This document shows positions 16,444-26,135 of a DNA stretch of 64,000 bases, piece after piece; the stretch's first letter is position 1, and each line of letters begins with the position of its first letter. The position numbers and the translations under genes are program-made. The DNA is taken from the NCBI RefSeq assembly GCF_009831455.1, contig NZ_WOWO01000004.1, forward strand, positions 496,001-560,000. Direction: 5' to 3'. Below the pieces are notes generated by a model that was not told the origin of the DNA, ran no database searches, and worked only from the letters and a program-made list of their open reading frames with translations. This DNA comes from Salinirussus salinus (GTDB lineage: Archaea > Halobacteriota > Halobacteria > Halobacteriales > Haloarculaceae).

Positions 16444-19104
16444 GTCGGTTTCGGCGGTGTCGGCGGGGAGATACCGCTTGATTGCGGCGGCGACCACGAC
16501 GTAGCCGGGGAGCGCGAGGGCGACGACGGCACCGAGGACGCCCCAGTCGGCCAGCCCGAGCGGGACGGTCCCGAAGTAGGTCGAGAGCGGGGTGTACAGC
16601 ACCGCCAGCTGGAGGAGCGCCGAGGAGCCGACCGCGAGCGCGAGCCAGCGGTTCGACAGCGTCGGCGTCTCGCGGAACCACCGGATGACGTACAGCTTGG
16701 CGAACTCGATGACGACGAAGCCGGTGAACACCATCGTCATCGCGTAGGGGGTGATGGCGGCCGCGCCGCCGAGGGCGTAGAACATCAGCCCCAGCATGAC
16801 CGCGACCGAGACGGTCCCGGCGCCGCCGATGAACCCGAGCATCTGGCCGCCGATGATCCCGCTGTCGGGGTCCCGTGGTGGGCGCTCCATCACGTCGCCG
16901 CTCTGTGGGTCCGCGCCGAGCGCCAGCGCGGGGAGCCCGTCGGTCAGCAGGTTGATCCACAGAAGCTGGACCGCCGGGAGCACGAGATACCCGAACAGCG
17001 AGGCCAGGAAGACGATCGCCACCTCAGCGACGTTCGCGCTGAGCAGATAGGCGACGAACTTCCAGACGTTGTCGAAGATGGCCCGCCCGCGCTCGACGGC
17101 CCGCTCGATGGTGGCGTAGTTGTCGTCGAGCAGGACCACGTCGCTTGCCTGCTTGGCGACGTCGGTGCCCCGGACGCCCATCGCGACGCCGATGTCGGCG
17201 TTTTTCAGCGCCGGAGCGTCGTTGACGCCGTCGCCCGTCATCGCGACGACGTGGCCGTTGTCCTGCAGCGCCCGCAGGATCCGCACCTTGTGCTCGGGCG
17301 AGGTGCGGGCGAAGACGTCGACGGACTCGACAGCCTCCGCCAGCTCCTCGTCGCTGGCCTCCTCGACCTCCCTGCCCTCCATGACCTTCTGGCCCATCCC
17401 GAGTTCGCCGGCGACCGCGGCCGCGGTCCGGACGTTGTCGCCCGTCACCATCTTCACCGCGATGCCTGCCCGCTCGGTGGCCGCGAGCGCCTCGGCGACC
17501 TCCTCCCGGGGTGGGTCGATCATCCCCACCAGTCCCAGAAAGACCAGCTCACCCTCGACGTCCCCGTCCTCGGCGTAGGCCACCGCGAGCACACGGAGGG
17601 CGTCGTCGGCGAAGGTCCCGACCCGCTCGCGGACGCGCTCCGTGACCTCGTCGGTGAGCGGTTCCGGCCCGTCGGCGGTGAGCACCTCGCTGCACTTCCC
17701 GAGCACGACCTCCGGCGCTCCCTTGACGTAGCCGACGTCGTCGTGGACGGTGCCCATCCACTTTGTCTCCGAGGAGAAGGGAACCTCGTCAGTCCGGGGG
17801 TTCTCCTCGCGCAGGGCGTCGACGTCGATCCCCCGGTCGTCGGCGGCCGCGACCAGCGCCCGCTCGGTCGGGTCACCGTCCTCGAGGGTGGCGTCGTTGC
17901 ACAGCGCGCCGGCCCGCAGCAGGCGGTCGATCCGGTCCGCGTCCGCCTCACCCTCCGGGACCGTCCGTGCCGACCCGTCCGCGGCGCCCTCCGTCCCCGC
18001 ACCATCCGGAGTACCCCCGTCGGCGCGACTTCCGCCGAGGTCGTGGACCGCGTCCGCGACCCAGACCCGGCTGACCGCCATCTGTCCCTCGGTGAGCGTC
18101 CCGGTCTTGTCGGTGCAGATGACGTCGACGGACCCCAGCGCCTCGACCGCGGGCAGCCGGCGCACGAGCGCGTTCTCGTCGGCCATCACCCGAACCCCGA
18201 GCGCGAGCGTCAGCGTCACCACGGCCGGCAACCCCTCGGGCACCGCGGCGACCGCCAGCGATACCGCGGTCAGGCCGGCCTCGACCGGTGCGGTCCCGCG
18301 GAGCAACAGCAGCGGGATGACCAGTGCCGCCAGCACGACCACGCCGAGCCCGAGACGGCGACCCAGCTGGTCGAGCTCCCCCTGCAGCGGCGTCCGGGTC
18401 TCGTCGGTGGCAGCCAGCTCCCGGGCGATGGCGCCGACCTCGGTGTCCATCCCGGTCGCGGTGACGACCGCGACGGCGTTGCCCCGGGTGACGTTGGTCC
18501 CCTTGTAGACCATGCTACCGTGCTCGGCGACCGGGGCGTCGGCGGGGACCGGTTCCGGCCCCTTCGAGACGGGGACGCTCTCGCCGGTCAGCGCCGCCTC
18601 GTCGACCTCGAGGTCGGTCTCGGTGACCAGCCGCGCGTCCGCGGGGACGACGTCGCCGCTGCCGAGTTCGAGCACGTCCCCGGGGACGAGTTCGGTCGCG
18701 TCGGTCTCGACGGGTTCCTCGCCCCGGCGGACGGTCGCGGTCGGCGCTGTCAGCTCCCGCAGCGCCTCGAGACTCTGCTCGGCGCGGTAGTCCTGCACGA
18801 AGCCGAACACGCCGTTTGCGAGCACGATGACGGCGATCAGGACGGCGTCGACGGCGTGGCCGGCCCAGACCGAGAGGGCGGCCGCGGCCAGCAACACCCA
18901 GATGAGGACGCTGTCGAACTGCGCCAGGAAGATGGAAAGCGGCGTGCGCTCGTCGGCCTCCGCGACCTCGTTCTCGCCGTGCTCGGCGAGCCGGCGCCGT
19001 GCCTCCTCCGGGGAGAGGCCCTCGGGGCTGGTGTCGTGTGCCGCCAGGACCGCCTCGGCCGGTTCGCTGTGTGGCGTCTCGGTTGCCGGATTGTCCGCTC
19101 CCAC
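16408..19104 (-). CDS. P-type cation ATPase, calcium-pump (P2A) type
   Basis: The 898-residue pump starts at a GTG (19104), with a TATA box at 19139-19147 and a GGAG nearby. Motifs are all present: cation ATPase N domain (residues 15-55), TGES (173-176), [15 protein letters not shown] in membrane helix 4 (about 289-303), phosphorylation Asp332 in [18 protein letters not shown] in the nucleotide domain, [12 protein letters not shown], and a C-terminal six-helix domain with NVAEVAIVF and [13 protein letters not shown]. The PEGL motif in helix 4 and the AE..N/D pattern in helix 5-6 fit SERCA/PMR1-type Ca2+ or Mn2+ export. The inserted acidic loop after residue 355 is halophile-specific. Confidence 0.92.
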   Translation of the reverse strand: MGADNPATETPHSEPAEAVLAAHDTSPEGLSPEEARRRLAEHGENEVAEADERTPLSIFLAQFDSVLIWVLLAAAALSVWAGHAVDAVLIAVIVLANGVFGFVQDYRAEQSLEALRELTAPTATVRRGEEPVETDATELVPGDVLELGSGDVVPADARLVTETDLEVDEAALTGESVPVSKGPEPVPADAPVAEHGSMVYKGTNVTRGNAVAVVTATGMDTEVGAIARELAATDETRTPLQGELDQLGRRLGLGVVVLAALVIPLLLLRGTAPVEAGLTAVSLAVAAVPEGLPAVVTLTLALGVRVMADENALVRRLPAVEALGSVDVICTDKTGTLTEGQMAVSRVWVADAVHDLGGSRADGGTPDGAGTEGAADGSARTVPEGEADADRIDRLLRAGALCNDATLEDGDPTERALVAAADDRGIDVDALREENPRTDEVPFSSETKWMGTVHDDVGYVKGAPEVVLGKCSEVLTADGPEPLTDEVTERVRERVGTFADDALRVLAVAYAEDGDVEGELVFLGLVGMIDPPREEVAEALAATERAGIAVKMVTGDNVRTAAAVAGELGMGQKVMEGREVEEASDEELAEAVESVDVFARTSPEHKVRILRALQDNGHVVAMTGDGVNDAPALKNADIGVAMGVRGTDVAKQASDVVLLDDNYATIERAVERGRAIFDNVWKFVAYLLSANVAEVAIVFLASLFGYLVLPAVQLLWINLLTDGLPALALGADPQSGDVMERPPRDPDSGIIGGQMLGFIGGAGTVSVAVMLGLMFYALGGAAAITPYAMTMVFTGFVVIEFAKLYVIRWFRETPTLSNRWLALAVGSSALLQLAVLYTPLSTYFGTVPLGLADWGVLGAVVALALPGYVVVAAAIKRYLPADTAETDLPPQGRPDPDQ

Positions 19105-19138
19105 TGTGGCGTCTCCTGTCTCGCTTTCACTGTCGAGA

Positions 19139-19147
19139 CATATAACC
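19139..19147 (-). promoter_or_regulatory. TATA box for the P-type ATPase
   Basis: Reverse-strand GGTTATATG lies about 35 bases before GTG 19104. It separates the ATPase promoter from the upstream universal stress gene, which suggests independent transcription. Confidence 0.5.
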
Positions 19148-19173
19148 CCCGGCCCGGGACTCGGAGACGGGAG

Positions 19174-20079
19174 TCAGCCCCCGGGAGCGACCACGAGGAC
19201 CGGCACGTCGACCGTCCGGAGGACGCTCGAGGCGACGCTCCCGAGCAGCCCGCGCCGGAGTGCCGACCGCCCGCGGGAGGCCATCACCACCACGTCGATA
19301 TCGTTCGCCGCGACGTACTCGCGGACGCCGGCGGCCGCCCCGCCCCTGGCGGGCGCGCGCTCGACGGTGGAGTGAACCGGCAGCTCGGGGGCGAGGCCCC
19401 CGGCCGTCTCGGCCACGCCGTCGACGGCCTCCTGTCCGCGCGCCTGGAGCCGGTCGAGAAACTCCCGGTCGAGCCCGCCGACGTCGAAGGGGCCACCCGC
19501 AGTCAGCGGGTCGACGACGTTCAGGACGTGCAGCTCCGCGCCGCCGGTGCGCGCGAGCGCGACCCCGTGGGGGGTCGCCGCCGCAGCGTTCTCGCTCCCG
19601 TCGGTCGTGACGAGCACCCGCGCCCAGCCGGCTTCCTCCCCGTCTTCGCCAGACCCGCGCGCCTCGCCGGGGACGACGAACACGGGCACGTCGCTCCGGC
19701 GGAGCAGCCGCTCGGTGACGCCCCCGAGCAGCCGCCTGCCGAGCCCGGTTCTCCCCTGCCGGCCGACGACGACTAGGTCGGCTCCCTGCCGGGTGGCGTA
19801 CTCGTCGACCCGGGTCGCGGGGTCGCCCTCGGCCAGCTCGGTCGAGACGGCGTGGCCGACCTCGGCGGCCACCTCCTCGACTGCCGCGAGCGCCGCCTCG
19901 CCTCGCTCCCGGAGGCGGCGTTTCTGCCGGTCCGAGGACGCGAACCCGAGCCAGCCCCGTTCGACGACGTAGAGGGCGTCGACGGCGGCGTCGAACTCCC
20001 GGGCGAGTTCCAGGCCGCGCCGCGCGGCGTGGGTCGCCTCCTCGCTCCCGTCGACAGCGAGCACGATGCGGTCGTACAT
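19174..20079 (-). CDS. tandem universal stress protein (two UspA domains)
   Basis: The 301-residue protein starts MYDRIVLAVDGSEEATHAA at 20079 (an upstream ATG at 20109 is less likely). It has two UspA domains, about residues 1-143 and 158-300, each ending in an ATP-binding loop: GRQGRTGLGRRLLGGVTERL and ASRGRSALRRGLLGSVASSV. The linker is rich in Gly/Glu. Tandem forms are common in haloarchaea. It lies 69 bp upstream of the Ca-type ATPase in the same direction, so co-regulation is possible, though the ATPase has its own TATA. Confidence 0.88.
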   Translation of the reverse strand: MYDRIVLAVDGSEEATHAARRGLELAREFDAAVDALYVVERGWLGFASSDRQKRRLRERGEAALAAVEEVAAEVGHAVSTELAEGDPATRVDEYATRQGADLVVVGRQGRTGLGRRLLGGVTERLLRRSDVPVFVVPGEARGSGEDGEEAGWARVLVTTDGSENAAAATPHGVALARTGGAELHVLNVVDPLTAGGPFDVGGLDREFLDRLQARGQEAVDGVAETAGGLAPELPVHSTVERAPARGGAAAGVREYVAANDIDVVVMASRGRSALRRGLLGSVASSVLRTVDVPVLVVAPGG

Positions 20080-20170
20080 GAGTGGGCGTTTCGGGGCCAC
20101 CCCCTTCACCGTTTCCGCAGCCCCTCGAGCCAGTCGTTATGAGGGACGAACGTGTAGCTCGAAGGGAACG

Positions 20171-20602
20171 ATGAATTTCGACGAATTCACCGGCACCGTC
20201 CAGCACAGACTCGAACTCCCGGGGACCGGCGAGACGGTCCGGGCCGTCCGGGCGACGCTGATGGCGCTGGGCCGTCGGATCCCGGAGGGCAACGCCGAGG
20301 ACCTCGGGGCCTCGCTCCCGATGGAGGTGCGGTGGTACCTCACGGGCGCGGTCCGGGAGCACGGCCAGCGCTTCGACTGGGCGGAGTTCGTCTCCCGCGT
20401 GGCCGAGACCGAGGGGATCGACCGCTCGGACGCGGCCTACCACGCCCAGGTAGTCATGGACCTGGTGGCGTCGGTCGTCCCCGAATCCGACTTCCAGCAG
20501 CTCCGCGACCAGCTTCCGGAAGCCGACGACGACGAGAACTGGGGCAAGCTCTTCGAGCTGGTCGACGCCGGCGGCTGGGAGGGGACCCGCGAGGATTCGT
20601 AG
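20171..20602 (+). CDS. DUF2267 family protein
   Basis: The 143-residue protein starts MNFDEFTGTVQHRLELPG at 20171. It matches DUF2267: FDEFTGxVQHRLELPGTGETVRAVRATLMALGRRIPEGNAEDLGASLPMEVR is the helical module usually repeated in this family, and a second helical repeat (FVSRVAETEGID...) follows. DUF2267 proteins are found beside stress and envelope genes; function unknown. It is divergent from the Usp at 20079 and 109 bp upstream of another Usp. Confidence 0.85.
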   Translation: MNFDEFTGTVQHRLELPGTGETVRAVRATLMALGRRIPEGNAEDLGASLPMEVRWYLTGAVREHGQRFDWAEFVSRVAETEGIDRSDAAYHAQVVMDLVASVVPESDFQQLRDQLPEADDDENWGKLFELVDAGGWEGTREDS

Positions 20603-20711
20603 CTGAGCAGCGACGGGGGCTTGAACGACGAAACGGGCCGAACGGTCACGAAACGCGACCCTTGCCACGCCCGTACTTCTTTGCGTTCTTCGGGAGAACC
20701 GTCCCCACACG

Positions 20712-21575
20712 ATGTTCGAGGACATTCTGGTGCCGACCGACGGAAGCGACTGTGCGGCGGCGGCCGTGGAGTACGCCGCCGAGCTCGCGTCGCGGTACGG
20801 AGCGAGGGTCTACGTCCTGAGCGTCGTCGACTCCCGCCCGTTCGACGACATGCCCCACCGCGAGAGCGTCGAGGCCGCGGCCGAGGAGACCGTCGCGGCG
20901 ATCCGCGATGACCTCGCGGACGCGGGGGTCACCGCCGAGACCGCCGTCCGGGTCGGGATCCCCCACCGGGAGGTGCTGGACTACGCCGACGAGAACGGGG
21001 TGGACCTGGTCGCGATGGGGACCCACGGCCGGACGGGCGTCGAGCGCTACCTGCTCGGCAGCGTCACCGAGAAGGTCGTCCGGCTCTCCGATGTCCCGGT
21101 GTTGACTGTCCCGGGGTCGGACGGGGCCGACACCCAGTTCTCGGAAGTGCTGGTGCCGACCGACGGGAGCGAGCAGGCCGAGGCCGCGGTCGACGTCGGG
21201 GCCGACGTCGCCGACACGTACGGCGCCCGGCTGCACGCCCTCGCGGTGGTCGAGCCGATGTCGCTGGGGCTCGATGTCCGCTCCGAGATGCTCGCCGACG
21301 CCCTGGGGGATGCGGCCCAGGCGGCCGTCGAGCGGGTGGCCGAGCGCGCCACCGCCGCCGGCGTCACGGACGTCGAGACGGCCGTCAGATACGGCTATCC
21401 CTACCGCGAGGTGCTGGACTACGTCGACGACAACGATGTGGACCTGGTCGCGATGGGAACTCACGGCCGGACGGGCATCGCCCGATACCTGCTGGGCAGC
21501 GTCACCGAGAAAGTCGTCCGGACCGCTGGCGTCCCCGTGTTGACCGTCCGGGCGCCCGGGACCGGCGAGTCCTGA
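20712..21575 (+). CDS. tandem universal stress protein (two UspA domains)
   Basis: A 287-residue protein of two UspA domains. The first has MFEDILVPTDGSDCAAAAVE and GTHGRTGVERYLLGSVTEKV, the second FSEVLVPTDGSEQAEAAVDV and GTHGRTGIARYLLGSVTEKV. Both ATP-binding loops are intact, unlike those of the Usp at 7595. The halves are very alike, so an internal duplication is probable. Role: ATP-binding stress response protein. Confidence 0.9.
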   Translation: MFEDILVPTDGSDCAAAAVEYAAELASRYGARVYVLSVVDSRPFDDMPHRESVEAAAEETVAAIRDDLADAGVTAETAVRVGIPHREVLDYADENGVDLVAMGTHGRTGVERYLLGSVTEKVVRLSDVPVLTVPGSDGADTQFSEVLVPTDGSEQAEAAVDVGADVADTYGARLHALAVVEPMSLGLDVRSEMLADALGDAAQAAVERVAERATAAGVTDVETAVRYGYPYREVLDYVDDNDVDLVAMGTHGRTGIARYLLGSVTEKVVRTAGVPVLTVRAPGTGES

Positions 21576-21672
21576 CCCCGACTCGGGCCCGGAGCCGGAC
21601 CTGCGCCCGGACGCTGACTCTGACCCGGGCGGTCGGGGGCGGCTTTTTCTCCCTCCGGATCCTACCTCCAGT

Positions 21673-22125
21673 ATGTCCGACACCTCACCGACGGAGATGA
21701 CCGCCGAGGAGCGCGACGCGTTTCTCGGGGCCGGCGGCACCGGCGTCCTCTCGCTCGCGAGCGGGGAGGGTCCCCCACACGCCATCCCGATCTCCTACGG
21801 TTACGACGCCGAGGGGACGACCTTCTACTTCCGGCTGGCGGTCGGCCCCGACAGCGGAAAGGGCGAGCTGGCCGACCGGCCGGTCACGTTCGTGAGCTAC
21901 GGGCGGGAGGACACGGCGGAGAACTGGCGGAGCGTCGTCGCGAAGGGACGGCTGGAGGCGACCACGGAGGAATCGGCCGCGCTGGAGTCGCTTGAGGGAC
22001 TCCAGCAGGTCCACATCCCGCTGGTGGACATCTTCGGCCGGCCCGCCAGGGACGTCCCCTTCGAGTTCTACCGACTCGTCCCCGACGAGCTGACCGGGCG
22101 GCAAGAGACGAGTACTGCCGTCTGA
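21673..22125 (+). CDS. pyridoxamine 5'-phosphate oxidase-like protein
   Basis: The 150-residue protein has a flavin-binding split barrel: MTAEERDAFLGAGGTGVLSLAS, HAIPISYGYDAEGTTFYFRL and VTFVSYGREDTAENWRSVVAKGRL, ending with FEFYRLVPDELTGRQ. It matches the haloarchaeal PPOX family that binds FMN. It is a distant paralogue of the gene at 9641. Function unknown. Confidence 0.85.
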   Translation: MSDTSPTEMTAEERDAFLGAGGTGVLSLASGEGPPHAIPISYGYDAEGTTFYFRLAVGPDSGKGELADRPVTFVSYGREDTAENWRSVVAKGRLEATTEESAALESLEGLQQVHIPLVDIFGRPARDVPFEFYRLVPDELTGRQETSTAV

Positions 22126-22191
22126 CCGGTTCCGGTGCCTCCACTGGTCGGTCTGCGTTGCGCTGCTCGTCGTTCGCACGTGCGAGGGTGG

Positions 22192-22635
22192 CTACGCCTC
22201 TCCGGTATCGACCGGGACGCGAGTCATCCCGAGCGTCCGGAAATCTTCCTCGAACGCGAAGATGTGCTCGATATCGAATTCCTCCCCGCATACGGCATTG
22301 AGGTGGTCGACGAACGAGATCTCTTGGTCGCTGTACGCAGCAAACTGCTCGACAGTCCGGGCGAAGATCTGCTCGGTTACCTCCAGCACATTGACCGTCG
22401 ACGACTCACGGATCGTAGTAAGTGCTTCGACGGCTTCGCGGTGTCCGATGCCGTATAGAAGTACCGTCGCGGTCTCGGCGAGTACGTACCGGCTGGTGAA
22501 CACCGGACCGTAGTCGAGGTCACCGTCCCGGATCCGGTCCATCACGCTGTTCGCGGGAGCGTGGTAGTCGTCGTCTTCGTCGAAGAGTGCGACGAACGCA
22601 TTCGTGTCGACGAACAGCGGCCGTGGATGCGTCAC
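22192..22635 (-). CDS. PIN-domain ribonuclease toxin (VapC-like)
   Basis: A 147-residue PIN domain: first catalytic Asp in FVDTNAFVALF (about residue 9), Glu in YVLAETATVL, and the distal Asp cluster SDQEISFVDHLNAV (about 101-114), ending with IFAFEEDFRTLGMTRV. All acidic residues needed for metal-dependent RNA cleavage are visible. It overlaps the upstream winged-helix gene by 4 bases (ATGA), as toxin-antitoxin pairs do. The likely action is RNA cleavage, held in check by the partner protein. Confidence 0.85.
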   Translation of the reverse strand: MTHPRPLFVDTNAFVALFDEDDDYHAPANSVMDRIRDGDLDYGPVFTSRYVLAETATVLLYGIGHREAVEALTTIRESSTVNVLEVTEQIFARTVEQFAAYSDQEISFVDHLNAVCGEEFDIEHIFAFEEDFRTLGMTRVPVDTGEA

Positions 22636-22979
22636 GATTCGCCGTACAGGAGTTCGTCGACCCGGGTCGAGAGGTCGCCTGTTCCCGATGCGAACGACGG
22701 ACGGTCGGTGAAAATCGGGTCGCCCGGGTCGACGGGGTTCGGCTCGGCAGTGTCACGCCGCCAGTAGACGACCCGGCCGGCAGTCTCTCGACGGCCGACT
22801 CGCCCCTGCTCGTGCAACGCGTCGAGCTTCCGGCGAGCCGAGTCGCTGGAACAGCCCGTCACCGATGCGACATCGCCGGACGTGACGACTGGCCCGTCTA
22901 CTGTCTCGAACACGGCGAGCACGTCCGCGAGCGTCACCTGTTCGGTGAACTGGCCGTGTTCGTCGCGCTTCCGGCTCAT
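22632..22979 (-). CDS. winged-helix antitoxin partner of the PIN toxin
   Basis: The 115-residue protein has a winged HTH in residues about 15-70 (VLAVFETVDGPVVTSGDVAS followed by SDSARRKLDALHEQGRVGRR) and a C-terminal acidic/Tyr tail that ends in TRVDELLYGES, the part expected to bind the PIN domain. Overlap of 4 bases with the toxin gene and upstream position define a haloarchaeal wHTH-PIN pair instead of the classical VapB AbrB or RHH types. Confidence 0.78.
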   Translation of the reverse strand: MSRKRDEHGQFTEQVTLADVLAVFETVDGPVVTSGDVASVTGCSSDSARRKLDALHEQGRVGRRETAGRVVYWRRDTAEPNPVDPGDPIFTDRPSFASGTGDLSTRVDELLYGES

Positions 22980-23071
22980 TACAAGGCGATTGGGACCTCT
23001 GAGTCAAAGACCTTGCGTCCTACCCGTCATGGTGTCCGCTCATGGCCAACACTCCCCCGACATCTCCGCCC

Positions 23072-24370
23072 TCACCACGTCAGGCCTTCGTAGGTGATGT
23101 CGTCGCGGCGTTCGACGACGCGGCGACCGTCGACGACGACCGGCTCGTCCATCGCGTCGAACTCCGAATCGAGTGCCGCGAACTCGTCCCAATCGGTGAC
23201 GACGACCGCGCCGTGTGCACCCTTCAGCGCGTCGGCTCCGCTGTCGGCGTACGCGATGTCGGGGAAGTGCTCGCGCATCTCCTCCGTTGCGACGGGGTCG
23301 TAGGCGACGACCTCGGCGCCGCGCTCTCGGAGCCCCTCGATGACCGGGATGGCTCTGGAGTTGCGCACGTCGTCGGTCCCGGGCTTGAACGACAGGCCGA
23401 GGACGGCGACGCGCTCGCCCGCAACGTCGGCGTGGCCGTCGAGCAGGTCCAGCAGGCGTTCCGGTTGGAGATCGTTCACTGTGAGAGCGGCTTCGAGCAT
23501 CTGTGGTGTGTAGCCCGCGTCGTGTGCTGCGGCGACGATCGCGGAGACGTCCTTCGGAAAGCAGCTCCCCCCGAATCCCACCCCACTCCGGAGGAACTGC
23601 TCGCCGATCCGGTCGTCGAGGCCGATGGCCTCGGCCACCTCGTAGGCGTCGACGCCGAACTCCTTGCAGACGTTGCCGATGTCGTTGATGAGGCTGACCT
23701 TCGCGGCCAGGAAGGCGTTGTTGGCGTACTTGATCATCTCGGCCTCGCGGACGCCCGTCTCGACGACCGGTACCCCGCCGTCGGCAGCTTCGATGAGGGG
23801 TTCGTAGACCGTCTGAATGGTCGCGTAGGCTCTTTCGTTGTTGGCGCCGAAGACGACCTTGTCCGGATTGAGGAAGTCCTCCACGGCAGTCCCCTCCCGA
23901 AGAAATTCCGGGTTCATCGCGATATCGAAGTCCTCGCCGGCGGTCAGGTCACCGCCGGCCTCGATACGCGGTCCGATCTCCTCCTCGGTCGACCCCGGGA
24001 CGACGGTGCTCTTGACGACGACGAGGTGGTCGCCGTCCTTGTCGGCCAGCGCTGTCCCGAGGGACTCGGCGCCGGCCTGCATAATCGAGAGGTCGATACT
24101 GCCGTCCGCATTCGAGGGTGTGGGAAGTGCGAGGAAGGTGACGTCGGTCTCGCGGACGGCACCGTAGTCGGTGGTCGCGCGGAGGCGGTCGCCGCCGTGG
24201 GCGGCGATACGCTCGGAGAGGCCGGCCTCGTGGATCGGGGCCTCACCGCCGTTGATCGCGTCGACGACGTCCTCGTCGATGTCGACGTTGACGACCTCGT
24301 GGCCGAGGTCCGCGAAGCAGGCCGCGACTGTCGTCCCGACGTAGCCGCTGCCGACGATGCTGACGTTCAT
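23072..24370 (-). CDS. aglM: UDP-glucose/GDP-mannose 6-dehydrogenase (AglM-type)
   Basis: The 432-residue protein starts [20 protein letters not shown], a Rossmann NAD-binding loop (GSGYVG). It has the central [15 protein letters not shown] helix, the catalytic Cys270 in [12 protein letters not shown], and the C-terminal [18 protein letters not shown]. The reaction is NDP-hexose to NDP-hexuronic acid with two NAD+. In Haloferax the AglM homologue makes UDP-glucuronic acid for the S-layer N-glycan. The aglF-like nucleotidyltransferase lies nearby, which supports that role. Confidence 0.88.
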   Translation of the reverse strand: MNVSIVGSGYVGTTVAACFADLGHEVVNVDIDEDVVDAINGGEAPIHEAGLSERIAAHGGDRLRATTDYGAVRETDVTFLALPTPSNADGSIDLSIMQAGAESLGTALADKDGDHLVVVKSTVVPGSTEEEIGPRIEAGGDLTAGEDFDIAMNPEFLREGTAVEDFLNPDKVVFGANNERAYATIQTVYEPLIEAADGGVPVVETGVREAEMIKYANNAFLAAKVSLINDIGNVCKEFGVDAYEVAEAIGLDDRIGEQFLRSGVGFGGSCFPKDVSAIVAAAHDAGYTPQMLEAALTVNDLQPERLLDLLDGHADVAGERVAVLGLSFKPGTDDVRNSRAIPVIEGLRERGAEVVAYDPVATEEMREHFPDIAYADSGADALKGAHGAVVVTDWDEFAALDSEFDAMDEPVVVDGRRVVERRDDITYEGLTW

Positions 24371-24674
24371 TACCCGTACTATCCCTCCCTCGGGTTTGAG
24401 TATTCGGTTGCTGCGTCGGTCCGGAAGCAGCTCGCGCCGGGCTGCCGTGGCTGGTCGGCTCGAGTTGCCCCGCGTCGGGAAGCCGGAATCTCACTCCACA
24501 GGCCCGTGTCGAATACGGAGTGCACATCGTCCACCGCCGACGAACATCCGACATCCGTGCGAGCATTTAACATACTGTTTTCCGAAGGGGACGGCGGACG
24601 TCCTTCCGGACCCCGCGCAGGCGGTCGCTGGGACGGGGTGTCCCGGATGTCGACACGACAACCGAGCGATACCG
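24371..24674. other. intergenic region, 304 bp
   Basis: No gene is seen between aglM (reverse) and the NTF2-like gene (forward). It has AT-rich stretches, including GAGCATTTAACATACTG near 24560, which may hold promoters for one or both directions. Confidence 0.4.
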
Positions 24675-25094
24675 ATGGAACACACAACAATGGACCCAGA
24701 AGCACTCGTCAGAGAAGCGGAGGCAGCGTACCAGGCACAGGACGCCGACCGGATCATGGACCTGTTCGACCCGGAAATCCTCGTCTACTGGGACGGAAAG
24801 CAACTGTGGGAGACCCACGAGGACGTCCGGGAGCACCACGCGGAGGCCATCGCCGACCTGCCGGAGTTCGACATCCAGAAGTCGCTCCGGGCTGCCAGCG
24901 GGGACACGATCACCGTCGAATGGCGGGATTCGTGGGTCGACGCCGAGGGCACCCGCGGTGAAGGGTTCGGTGCCGAATTCTGGACGATGCACGACGGCCG
25001 GCTCCGCGAGTGGCACGTCTACTACGAGACCTACGACCACGACGAGATGGCCGGTGGCGAGTTCCTCACCCACCACCCGGCAGGCGAGGGGTAG
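24675..25094 (+). CDS. SnoaL/NTF2-like fold protein
   Basis: A 139-residue protein from ATG 24675 (a second ATG at 24690 is also usable). Its pattern MDPEALVREAEAAYQAQDADRIMDLFDPEILVYWDG, then EHHAEAIADLPEFDIQ and GAEFWTMHDGRLREWHVYYETYD is the cone-shaped NTF2/SnoaL fold with a hydrophobic pocket. Such proteins range from isomerases to ligand carriers. The location between aglM and aglF may be accidental. Confidence 0.78.
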   Translation: MEHTTMDPEALVREAEAAYQAQDADRIMDLFDPEILVYWDGKQLWETHEDVREHHAEAIADLPEFDIQKSLRAASGDTITVEWRDSWVDAEGTRGEGFGAEFWTMHDGRLREWHVYYETYDHDEMAGGEFLTHHPAGEG

Positions 25095-25192
25095 AGCGGT
25101 CTCCGGAGTGACGGGGACATGCGGTGGCTACCACAGAGTGACCGCGCCACAACCTGCGAACAGTTTTGAATGCCGGCTCACAACAGAGGGCT

Positions 25193-25960
25193 ATGAAAGC
25201 TGTCGTGCTCGCCGCTGGGGAAGGAACCCGGCTGCGGCCGCTGACCGAGGACAAGCCGAAAGGGATGGTCGAGGTCGACGGCAAGCCCATCCTGACGCAC
25301 TGTTTCGAGCAGATGGCGGCGCTGGGTGCGGACGAACTCGTGGTGGTGGTCGGCTACATGAAGGAGGCGATCATCTCGCATTACGGCGACGAGTTCGCAG
25401 GGATGCCGATCACCTACACCCACCAGCGCGAGCAGGACGGGCTGGCCCACGCCCTGTTGACCGCCGAGGAACACGTCGACGACGACTTCATGCTCATGCT
25501 CGGGGACAACATCTTCGACGCCAACCTTGAGGACGTGGTCCGGCGCCAGCGCGAGGACCGCGCCGACGCAGCCTTCCTCGTCGAGGAAGTGCCCTGGGAG
25601 GACGCCAGCCGCTACGGCGTCTGCGACACGAACGACTACGGGGAGATCACCGACGTGGTCGAGAAGCCCGAGGACCCGCCCTCGAATCTGGTGATGACTG
25701 GCTTCTACACCTTCACGCCCGCCATCTTTCACGCCTGTCACCTCGTCCAGCCCTCCAATCGCGGCGAGTACGAACTCTCGGAGGCGGTCGACCTGCTGAT
25801 CCAGAGCGGCCGGACCATCGACGCCATCCGGATGGACGGCTGGCGCGTCGACGTCGGCTACCCCGAAGACCGCGAGAAAGCCGAGGGCCTGTTACGGGGG
25901 GAGGACGCGGTCGACGCCAGCGAGGGCGGGAGCGGTGAGGCGACCGCGGGCTCGGAGTAG
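25193..25960 (+). CDS. aglF: glucose-1-phosphate nucleotidyltransferase (AglF-like)
   Basis: The 255-residue protein starts MKAVVLAAGEGTRLRPLTEDKPKGMVEVDGKPI-like, with the GxGTRLRPLT motif and KP of sugar nucleotidyltransferases (residues 8-25). LMLGDNIFDANL holds the metal-binding DN; VVEKPEDPPSNLVMTGFYTF and GWRVDVGYPED complete the sugar site. It probably makes UDP- or dTDP-glucose; in Haloferax AglF works with AglM in N-glycosylation. The assignment to aglF is by resemblance and location. A GC-poor promoter-like region precedes it. Confidence 0.8.
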   Translation: MKAVVLAAGEGTRLRPLTEDKPKGMVEVDGKPILTHCFEQMAALGADELVVVVGYMKEAIISHYGDEFAGMPITYTHQREQDGLAHALLTAEEHVDDDFMLMLGDNIFDANLEDVVRRQREDRADAAFLVEEVPWEDASRYGVCDTNDYGEITDVVEKPEDPPSNLVMTGFYTFTPAIFHACHLVQPSNRGEYELSEAVDLLIQSGRTIDAIRMDGWRVDVGYPEDREKAEGLLRGEDAVDASEGGSGEATAGSE

Positions 25961-26058
25961 TGGACGAAACGGGCGTCGCGGCTCGTCGCTGGAGGGCGAA
26001 CCACAGACTGACGATTTTTCCGACTCCAGTACGTCTCCCGACGTCAGCTCGACAGTCT

Positions 26059-26077
26059 CCCACCCCTACGGGGTGGG
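26059..26077. repeat. GC-rich hairpin
   Basis: CCCACCCC-TAC-GGGGTGGG forms a perfect 8-bp stem with 3-nt loop between aglF and the MFS gene. It may be a bidirectional terminator or an old IS200/IS605 end. The surrounding 175 bp hold nothing else. Confidence 0.5.
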
Positions 26078-26135
26078 TTTCCGCGCCGTCACCGCTGAGA
26101 GACAGCGTGGACTCTACCCCCCGGGACGCTCCTCC

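Noticed and set aside
17251-19776. Long forward ORF (841 codons) opposite the P-type ATPase
   Set aside because: Pure antisense shadow of the ATPase and Usp genes; no domain features.
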